A stretch of 64,000 nt of DNA from the NCBI RefSeq assembly GCF_003731635.1, contig NZ_RCUA01000087.1:1-64000 (forward strand), in the 5' to 3' direction. Of this stretch, positions 8,421 to 14,580 are shown piece after piece. Each line of letters begins with the position of its first letter. Within the stretch, counting starts at the first letter, position 1. The notes below the pieces were generated by a model, which saw only the letters and a program-made list of their open reading frames with translations, made no database searches and was not told where the DNA came from. The translations under genes were made by a program, and so were the position numbers. This DNA comes from Marisediminitalea oceani. Lineage in GTDB: Bacteria > Pseudomonadota > Gammaproteobacteria > Enterobacterales > Alteromonadaceae.

Positions 8421-9073
8421 TGTACTTCCTCCAGTTGGTGGTTATGGATTGCCAGTACCCGATCGGCAAAGTCGGTACGATCGCCTGCAGTGACAGTCAT
8501 CACTACCGCATACTGATGTTCCTGCTGTTCCCTGAGCAACACATTTAGCATATTTTCACGCATTTCGTGTGACATCCCGCTTTGCACTTCATCCAGTAAT
8601 ATCAGTTTAGGTCGAAACACCATTGCCCGTAACAGATTCATCATACGGGTTTGCACATCATTCAGCTGATGCGGTTCCAGCGCCAGTAAGTCGGCCATTG
8701 CCAGCGCCTCTGCCAGAGGCTGTATCTGATCGGCAATTTCTTGCTCCGACATCCGCGTATGGTACAACATCGGAAAGGCAATGTTATTGTAGTTAGTGAA
8801 TATACTCAGTAACCCACCGTCTTCAAAAGCCATACAGGTAGCTTTAAAACGCGCCTGTTCGGTCATATCCCTGAGCGATAAACCTTCGATGATGATGTTG
8901 CCGTCATCCGGCTCGCATAACCCGGCAGCCAGCTTTAATAAACTGGAACCACCATCCAGCACGCCAGTTTCCACACACACAATTTCACCGCTGTTAACGC
9001 GCAGGTTGAGCTGCCGGAACACCACATTGTTGTTGAACCGCAAATCAACATTATCAATCTGTAAGCAGGTCAT
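8417..9073 (-). CDS. MlaF-like ABC ATPase subunit with degenerate motifs (probable pseudo-ATPase)
   Basis: A 218-residue ABC nucleotide-binding-domain homologue placed as usual between the MCE and permease genes. The fold is recognisable (QLNLRVNSGEIVCVETG; PKLILLDEVQSGM) but the key motifs are lost. In the Walker A region (residues 37-44, GVLDGGSS) the invariant lysine is Ser43 and the central Gly is Asp40. The Q-loop Gln is Glu84 (FEDGGLL). The signature LSGGQ is LNDVQ (137-141). The H-loop His is absent (VVMTVTAGD, about 190-198). Walker B (LILLDE, 157-162) remains. It is a full-length frame with 4-bp overlaps to both neighbours, so it is not decaying. It probably binds nucleotide poorly or not at all and may act structurally. 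Confidence 0.9.
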   Translation of the reverse strand: MTCLQIDNVDLRFNNNVVFRQLNLRVNSGEIVCVETGVLDGGSSLLKLAAGLCEPDDGNIIIEGLSLRDMTEQARFKATCMAFEDGGLLSIFTNYNNIAFPMLYHTRMSEQEIADQIQPLAEALAMADLLALEPHQLNDVQTRMMNLLRAMVFRPKLILLDEVQSGMSHEMRENMLNVLLREQQEHQYAVVMTVTAGDRTDFADRVLAIHNHQLEEVQ

Positions 9074-9861
9074 AGGTACACCAGGTAGGACAGGCCCACG
9101 TTCAGCACAAAAAACGCAAACAGTTGAAAGGTATTTGAATTAGAAATTGCCCGCGACACATCGGTAAAACGGTCTTGCACATTGTAACCAAAAAACAGAC
9201 TCGCCAGACCAATCAGACAGCCGCCCACCAGCGCCTTGGTCATACTCACCAGCACTTCGGTGAAAGTGAGCTGTTCTAGCAGGGCTCGGATAAATGCCAT
9301 CAGCGTAATGCCGCCCTCATGATATAACTCGATTACCGCATAGGAGGTAAACACGCATATCAGATTAAAATAGAAAAACATCAGCAGCAACGACAGCGGA
9401 AACGCAAAGAATACCGGCAACAGAAAAACCAGCGCCGGGCTCATATTGACCGCAGACAAAGCATCAAACTGCCGATATAACTGCATTTGCCCCACTTCTG
9501 CGGTTACCGCCGAGGCAGAGCGGGCAATCAAAATGATACCGGATATTAAAGGGCCGATTTCCCGATTCACCACGATATTAAAAAACTGCGCGTAGTAATC
9601 GATAAACTGCATGTTATTGGGAATAACCGAATAGGCCTTGGACATCACGAACACGCCAAGTAATACCGCAATAATGGTGTTAATCGATGCCGCTCTGAGG
9701 CCTGAGTTATACAACTGGCGCTTGAACAGCAACCAGAATATACGACGCCGCTGTGGCTTTAGGAGTTGCGGGCAGGTATTTATTGCCAGCCCGAGCAGAA
9801 CGGTGATCCCTACCAGCACACTGGCATAACGCCGGGTTCTTATTCCCAGGCTACTGAGCAT
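9070..9861 (-). CDS. MlaE-family ABC permease
   Basis: Integral inner-membrane permease of an MCE transporter, with about five hydrophobic helices in 263 residues. The conserved MlaE segment is present as NREIGPLISGIILIARSASA followed by VTAEVGQMQ. The reading frame is open further upstream, but ATG at 9861 (MLSSLGIRTRRYA) is preceded by AAGGAA at good spacing and gives a normal family length; the upstream extension is Arg-rich and unlike the family. It overlaps the upstream TPR lipoprotein gene by 11 bp and the ATPase-like gene by 4 bp. It should pair with the degenerate nucleotide-binding subunit and the MCE protein encoded downstream. Confidence 0.93.
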   Translation of the reverse strand: MLSSLGIRTRRYASVLVGITVLLGLAINTCPQLLKPQRRRIFWLLFKRQLYNSGLRAASINTIIAVLLGVFVMSKAYSVIPNNMQFIDYYAQFFNIVVNREIGPLISGIILIARSASAVTAEVGQMQLYRQFDALSAVNMSPALVFLLPVFFAFPLSLLLMFFYFNLICVFTSYAVIELYHEGGITLMAFIRALLEQLTFTEVLVSMTKALVGGCLIGLASLFFGYNVQDRFTDVSRAISNSNTFQLFAFFVLNVGLSYLVYL

Positions 9862-10570
9862 GAACCGTATTCCTTCGCCAGGTTCTGACCTGCTCTGCCC
9901 GGGCGGCCTCGCCCAGCTGACTAAGCAGCAGCGCTGCTCGCGACGCATAATCGGCGGCCGCGTCTGGCTGACCCTGCTGGTGCTTTAACTGTGCCAGTAA
10001 ATAATAGCTGTCTGCCATGTTATGACGGGCATCAAACTGTTCAAATAACACCAGGGCTTTCTGTAAAGCCGGTTCATTAAGCGCCGCTTTTCCAGAGAGA
10101 TAACACTGCAGGGCTAACCACTCGGTTGTTTGTGTACTGTTGAGGCAGTTATCCACACTCATATCGAAGATGGCCCGGTAAGAAGCGTCGTTGGCTGGCA
10201 GTGCTGCCATGGCCCGCGCATAATCATCCCGGTTGCCGGTAATAAAGTACTGCGCCAGATGGGCTCTTGCCTGAGCTAACTCATCACCCTGAATGATTGC
10301 CACATCGAGCAGTGCCGCACAATCATCGGTAACGCCCGTTGAGGCAACCCCTCGCTGGCATAGTTTCCACAGTGCCTTCGCCATAAGCGGCAGGTCGTTG
10401 TTCTGGTAGGCCTGATTGGCAATATTACGCATGGCGTACACCGAAAAACCGGCATCCCGGGCAAGCTGTTGATACTGTGCAGACAGGCTGGGCGGCGGAG
10501 GCGTGCTACCACACCCCCCCAACAATGCAGCGCAGCAAAAGCTAAGTGTTCGGAGTATCGCCGTGTTCAT
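9851..10570 (-). CDS. TPR-like lipoprotein
   Basis: A 239-residue lipoprotein with lipobox ALLGGC (Cys at about 20), followed by a short Pro-rich linker (GSTPPPPSLS) and an all-helical region of degenerate TPR/Sel1-like repeats (for example DSYYLLAQLKHQQGQPDAAADYASRA, seen as two helices, residues about 190-215). No enzymatic motif is visible. It sits where many MCE operons carry an auxiliary lipoprotein (MlaB/PqiC-type position) but shows no resemblance to PqiC/DUF330. It overlaps the TPR gene upstream by 29 bp and the permease by 11 bp. It may be an outer-membrane assembly factor; that is inference from context. Confidence 0.82.
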   Translation of the reverse strand: MNTAILRTLSFCCAALLGGCGSTPPPPSLSAQYQQLARDAGFSVYAMRNIANQAYQNNDLPLMAKALWKLCQRGVASTGVTDDCAALLDVAIIQGDELAQARAHLAQYFITGNRDDYARAMAALPANDASYRAIFDMSVDNCLNSTQTTEWLALQCYLSGKAALNEPALQKALVLFEQFDARHNMADSYYLLAQLKHQQGQPDAAADYASRAALLLSQLGEAARAEQVRTWRRNTVHAQ

Positions 10571-11255
10571 AACTTAGCCTTACCATACGGGTGAGTGTAT
10601 GGAGATTATCTTCCGTGTTTACGTAGCGGTTAAGCAACGTCATGATTTCATCCTGCGACATTTGTTCCTGCATGAAGTGAATACTGCGGCGCAGGGGTTT
10701 TAGCTCGTTAGTCGAAAGCTGAATTTCCAACAAATCAACAAAGTCATCGTAATCGCCTTTTAAGAACAGTTTGCGACTGCGACGCATAAAATTCCAGTCA
10801 GAGAATTTACGCAGATATTTCGACATCACCGTACCCAGGGCAAATGCCATCGCCATAGCGATGAGGTCGAAAAGTTTATCAAGGGTGAGTTCTTCTAACT
10901 GCTGAGCCTGCTCACTCACCGATGCATCGTAAATAGACCGTATTACTTCTATCCGGCGCGCCGCCAGGGCATTCAGCGGGTTAATTTCCAGTGCCCGGCG
11001 AAAGGCAACCTCGGCCTCGGCTATCTGTTTATTCTCATACAGTGCATCACCATATAGCGACAGCAGCATATCGTTGCCCGGGTACTGCACTGTGGCATTC
11101 TCCAGATAGCGAATTGCTTCTTCGTATTCGCCGCTTTCAATCAGGATTTGCGCTTCAACAATCGCTACTTTGGGTGACGCATGGGCAACCGGCTGGCAAA
11201 ACACCACCAGCAGCAGGCATACCAATAACCCTCGATAGCAGGTGGCGCTCATCAT
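10542..11255 (-). CDS. TPR protein with signal sequence and one internal membrane helix
   Basis: A 237-residue protein. A cleavable-looking signal (about 1-26, ending PVAHAS) is followed by two TPR motifs (about 35-105; EYEEAIRYLENATVQYPGN and AEVAFRRALEINPLNALAA), then a hydrophobic helix (about 127-145, LFDLIAMAMAFALGTVMSKY) and a charged helical C-terminal domain (RRSRKLFLKGDYDDFVDLLE). If the internal helix spans the inner membrane, the TPR part is periplasmic and the C-terminal part cytosolic, so the protein could connect the envelope proteins to the MCE core. It overlaps both neighbours (4 and 29 bp). Function unknown. Confidence 0.82.
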   Translation of the reverse strand: MMSATCYRGLLVCLLLVVFCQPVAHASPKVAIVEAQILIESGEYEEAIRYLENATVQYPGNDMLLSLYGDALYENKQIAEAEVAFRRALEINPLNALAARRIEVIRSIYDASVSEQAQQLEELTLDKLFDLIAMAMAFALGTVMSKYLRKFSDWNFMRRSRKLFLKGDYDDFVDLLEIQLSTNELKPLRRSIHFMQEQMSQDEIMTLLNRYVNTEDNLHTLTRMVRLSYEHGDTPNT

Positions 11256-12277
11256 CTGGCAATCACTATCATCACTTCCGCGTTACCCAGCGCTTTTTGC
11301 AGGGTTTGCTGGGATTTCAGTAACGCAACGGCAGCGTCGCTGATGACTAAATCTGACTTACGCGATTTATAGGTGCCTTCAGCAGGAATGATAAAAGGTT
11401 TAACCGCAATGCGCGCGTTACGTACCGCATCATTCACATCAAAGTCGTAAGACACCGGGCGGCTGCTGATACGGCCCTGGGTTAAATCGTCTGCGGTAGG
11501 GTAAATAATGTCACCCTTCTGATTTCTGATGCGCGGAATAGTCGCCAGCTCAAAGTTCCCAATCTGGCTGGCATCAATTAATACGCCGGTAAAGTTACTG
11601 TTACTTTCGTAGAATTCAATTTGTTGTTCTAACTGAGCGATAACCTGGGGCTGGCTGTGGGCTTTCAGTAACCGGGTAATTTCTTTAACCAGTTCTAATT
11701 GATTAGGGTTGTCGATAACCAAATGGCTCTGGGTTGTTTCTGCCGCCGCCGCAGTGGGGAACAGGGTAAGCGAAGGCCATTCAATCTGGTTAGTGCGTGC
11801 CAATACCCATTGCACCGGTTTATCGTACCAGTTTGCTGCAGTCATGCCGCCTTTTGCTACTTCGGGCGCAATCATCTGAATAAAACGACCGTCCAGTGAC
11901 ATGGTCATGGTAACCGTTGCAACGTCGTTCTGGTAATGATCGGCGGTCATCGCTGCGCCTTTAATCATGGCTTCCAGGCTGGTTTTCACCGTATCGCTCT
12001 GGGCCACCATTTGTTCGACGACCGTTTCAGACGATACCCGCACGCCTTTGATCATCTCCGCCAGGTTCCGGTAGGCATCCAATTGCGCTGCGCGGCGAGC
12101 CAGCAATCGTTGTTTTACGAGCGGCACATCATCAGGCGCTACGCCATAGCCGTAGGCTGAAATCACCCCGGAAGACCAGTTAATTAAGCCACCCGGCTTT
12201 TGCTCAACGACTTCTTCTGCATTAGCGAGGCCGGTAAGGAACGCACACACCAATGTTATATATCGCATTGTCTTCAT
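11252..12277 (-). CDS. LPP20-like periplasmic protein (paralogue of 4610-5590)
   Basis: A secreted protein of 341 residues. ATG at 12277 is chosen because GTGAGAG lies just upstream and the product then begins with a compact signal peptide (about 1-20, ending LANA). An LPP20/FlgT-N-like module follows: INWSSGVISAYGYGVAPDD, LARRAAQLDAYRNLAEMIKG and VRVSSETVVEQMVAQSDTV. The C-terminal module (FTGVLIDASQIGNFELATIP; GDIIYPTADD; final AEVMIVIAR) matches that of the last gene of the operon. The middle of the protein holds a helical insert (about 190-225). It overlaps the next gene by 4 bp. Function unknown. Confidence 0.85.
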   Translation of the reverse strand: MKTMRYITLVCAFLTGLANAEEVVEQKPGGLINWSSGVISAYGYGVAPDDVPLVKQRLLARRAAQLDAYRNLAEMIKGVRVSSETVVEQMVAQSDTVKTSLEAMIKGAAMTADHYQNDVATVTMTMSLDGRFIQMIAPEVAKGGMTAANWYDKPVQWVLARTNQIEWPSLTLFPTAAAAETTQSHLVIDNPNQLELVKEITRLLKAHSQPQVIAQLEQQIEFYESNSNFTGVLIDASQIGNFELATIPRIRNQKGDIIYPTADDLTQGRISSRPVSYDFDVNDAVRNARIAVKPFIIPAEGTYKSRKSDLVISDAAVALLKSQQTLQKALGNAEVMIVIAR

Positions 12278-12299
12278 TGTTGCTCTCACTTTAAACGGG

Positions 12300-13784
12300 T
12301 TATGCATCAAATTGCTTATATTTGGCCATTCGGGTTACCACCTTTTTCAGGTAGTTTTTGGTTTCCTGGGCTGGCAGGTTTTCCATCAGGAAATCATAAA
12401 CTGCCTCGGGCGACATCCCATTGATGGTGTCTACCGCAGCGGTAATGCTCTTTCTGCCGGTAAAGGTTCTGGCTACATTGCCCACCCCGGTGTTGTAACT
12501 GGCAACCGCACAGTAAAAGCGCGCTTGCGGGTCGGTGATTTTGCGTAGGTAACGATGGGTCAGCAGGTGGAAATAGGCTGAGCCAAGCTTGAGGTTGTTA
12601 TCCTCATTAAATAAGTAGTCAGCACTTACTATCTTTTTCTCGCCGTGTACAAAAAGGTGGGCGTCGAGGCCGGCGGTTTTAGGCACCAGTTGCATTAAAC
12701 CAAACGCGGGAACTGGAGATACTGCTCTGGGGTTATAACTCGATTCTGTTTCGATAATGGCCATAATCACTGATACCGGCACATCATATTGCTCTGCATA
12801 ACCTTTAATATCATCAAAATACTGCTTAACCAGTTTTTCCTGATAACCGTTCACAAACTCAATTTTTAACTGCAGACGGGTTTGCCCGTCTTCTTCCACT
12901 ACGCTCAGCACCGGCATGGGAGCGGGAACCGGGAAAGGTTTGGCCGGTTCAGCCGGTTTTGTGGTTGCCGCTATCTGAGCTTCCGCTTTGGGTTGTTGCT
13001 CTGTAGTTGGTTGCTCGACTGCAACGTGTGTTTTTTCTGCAGGTACTTCAGCGATTTGCGGTATTTCTGCCGGCTCGTCATTTACCTTTTGCTGTGGCCT
13101 TGGCTTACCCGCATCGGCTTTGGTCAGTTGTTGCTGTTGCGCCACCTTACTTACCACCGCACTAATATCAACTGACTCGGATTCAATCTGTAACTCCGGC
13201 ACTGCAGATAAGTCCTGCTGTAAGGCATTGGCCAAACCCTCGAGCTGACCACCAATGGTATCAGGTAGTACACCGGACAGTGATGAATCAGTAGAGGAGG
13301 TTATTTCTATCGGCTCTTCGGTAACTTCAGCCACCTCTTTGGTGACTTCCTGAAGCAGTACATCCTGCTCATCCAGCTCGGCGGGTGTGGCAGTGGCAAT
13401 GGAAGATGACATTTCCATCAGTTCAGCAACCCGTTCCTGCAGATCTTCACCGGGCTCTACCAGGGTTTCGATGATCAACTCACCCGATTCAAAGTCGGCA
13501 ATTGCCCGGCTGCTCATTGTTTTGTTATAGGTGATCCAGCGATGCCTTTCAGGCAGCGCGCCATCTGGCCATTTAACTTCAATACGTTTGGTCAGGCCTC
13601 GGAAGGCGCGGTCGATGGCTTCATCCACAGCCTGATAAATATCGTCGATACGCTTTGTCTGGTTTTCAAACTCAGCATCCATCCGCGCACTGATTTCATC
13701 GAAGTCGTCTACCGACTGTGCAGCACTGAACGGACTGAATGCCAGCGACGCGGCCAGCAGGCTAGTACTGAGAATTTGCCGCAT
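12300..13784 (-). CDS. MltC-type lytic murein transglycosylase
   Basis: A 494-residue periplasmic enzyme expected to cleave the MurNAc-GlcNAc bond of peptidoglycan and form 1,6-anhydroMurNAc ends. It has a signal peptide (about 1-22, ending FSAAQS), an N-terminal domain like the DUF3393/MltC N-terminal domain (about 25-125), a long low-complexity linker rich in Pro, Ala, Glu and Gln (about 130-305), and a C-terminal SLT domain (about 330-490). The catalytic glutamate is in IIETESSYNPRAVS; AFGLMQLVPKTAG and YNTGVGNV complete the family signature. Unlike E. coli MltC no lipobox is evident. It overlaps the LPP20-like gene upstream by 23 bp. Inside this operon it probably opens the murein for a trans-envelope structure. 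Confidence 0.92.
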   Translation of the reverse strand: MRQILSTSLLAASLAFSPFSAAQSVDDFDEISARMDAEFENQTKRIDDIYQAVDEAIDRAFRGLTKRIEVKWPDGALPERHRWITYNKTMSSRAIADFESGELIIETLVEPGEDLQERVAELMEMSSSIATATPAELDEQDVLLQEVTKEVAEVTEEPIEITSSTDSSLSGVLPDTIGGQLEGLANALQQDLSAVPELQIESESVDISAVVSKVAQQQQLTKADAGKPRPQQKVNDEPAEIPQIAEVPAEKTHVAVEQPTTEQQPKAEAQIAATTKPAEPAKPFPVPAPMPVLSVVEEDGQTRLQLKIEFVNGYQEKLVKQYFDDIKGYAEQYDVPVSVIMAIIETESSYNPRAVSPVPAFGLMQLVPKTAGLDAHLFVHGEKKIVSADYLFNEDNNLKLGSAYFHLLTHRYLRKITDPQARFYCAVASYNTGVGNVARTFTGRKSITAAVDTINGMSPEAVYDFLMENLPAQETKNYLKKVVTRMAKYKQFDA

Positions 13785-14199
13785 TACTGATCGCCTCTAA
13801 ACTTTCCCGTTCTTTGCAAATATCAGCTTCGTTTGTCAGGCAGATACCCAGTACCACTTCGGCAATCCAGGTACCTTCCTGCTCATATACCTTCTCGTCT
13901 ACCACAACCGTACCCTGTAACCAGGTTTTTACGCGGGTAGCAATGATATCGCTTTTTACTTCATATTCTTCTACGGTAGAACCGGCACGTAATTCGATAC
14001 CCTTTACCTGCTCAGATAACTGACGCTGAGCATCAAGCTGGGCGGCACGTTTCGCCAGCATGCGAGCCTGGGCGTTGGTTTTTGCCATCGCCGGATCCAC
14101 AGTACCAAACCCCTGCGCCGTCACTACGCCGGGTAAATCCTGAGCCTGAGCAACGCCGATAAAACCGGCCAGCAGTAACAGTAAAAACTTTACTTTCAT
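13762..14199 (-). CDS. Short LPP20-like periplasmic protein
   Basis: A 145-residue secreted protein with signal peptide (about 1-19, GVAQA) and a single LPP20/FlgT-N-like module: VVTAQGFGTVDPAMAKTNAQ, MLAKRAAQLDAQRQLSEQVKG, IELRAGSTVEEYEVKSD, then a beta-rich end (GTWIAEVVLGICL). It lacks the C-terminal module of the larger paralogues in this operon. The C-terminal tail has two cysteines (GICLTNEADIC) that could form a disulfide. It overlaps the upstream small gene by 4 bp (ATGA) and the transglycosylase gene by 23 bp. Function unknown; the arrangement suggests a co-assembled envelope component. Confidence 0.85.
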   Translation of the reverse strand: MKVKFLLLLLAGFIGVAQAQDLPGVVTAQGFGTVDPAMAKTNAQARMLAKRAAQLDAQRQLSEQVKGIELRAGSTVEEYEVKSDIIATRVKTWLQGTVVVDEKVYEQEGTWIAEVVLGICLTNEADICKERESLEAISNAANSQY

Positions 14200-14579
14200 G
14201 GTTTAATCCCTTTTTGCTTAAGTACCTCAGCGTAGACGTGATTAACCAGGTCAATCTCTACCCCTTCCCGCACTGAATCCATTAACTGATCAACAACTTC
14301 CACTTTAAATGCACCGGAGAGCAAAAACTGACGCACGCTCAGCAGCTCACGCTTACAGGCAATGGGAGCATGAGCGATAGCAGAGTTCACATCGTTGACT
14401 TTTAAATATAGCGTGCCTTTGGCTAATACACACTCGCGATACTTGTCGCGCAGGCCTTCCAGCTCTTTCGACTCGCTGACTTTCTTAATCGCAGAATACT
14501 CGTTGGCCACTGCCATATTGAGACCGGAAAAAACTGTTACGGCCGAGCACAGCAATAACAGCCTGGATAATTTGATCAT
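14196..14579 (-). CDS. Small secreted protein of unknown function
   Basis: I do not recognise a family. The 127-residue product starts at ATG 14579, preceded by AGAAGGGAA at suitable spacing and 1 bp after the previous stop. It has a signal peptide (about 1-26, ending AVAN) and a mostly helical, charged mature part (SKELEGLRDKYRECVLAKG; VVDQLMDSVREGVEIDL) with two cysteines (about 54 and 77). Coupled overlaps on both sides and a conserved-looking helical pattern argue for a real gene. It may be a soluble periplasmic partner of the FN3 or LPP20-like proteins; this is inferred from position only. Confidence 0.75.
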   Translation of the reverse strand: MIKLSRLLLLCSAVTVFSGLNMAVANEYSAIKKVSESKELEGLRDKYRECVLAKGTLYLKVNDVNSAIAHAPIACKRELLSVRQFLLSGAFKVEVVDQLMDSVREGVEIDLVNHVYAEVLKQKGIKP

Positions 14580-14580
14580 G

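Noticed and set aside
8417..9073. The degenerate ABC gene as a pseudogene
   Set aside because: The frame is uninterrupted, full-length, overlaps both neighbours by 4 bp and keeps Walker B and the overall fold. Loss of activity motifs without decay points to a specialised role.
12882..13248. Long plus-strand open frames opposite the MltC linker
   Set aside because: They arise from the low-complexity Pro/Glu/Gln-rich linker read on the other strand, have low-complexity Cys/Ser-rich translations and no ribosome-binding site, and lie inside a well-supported gene.
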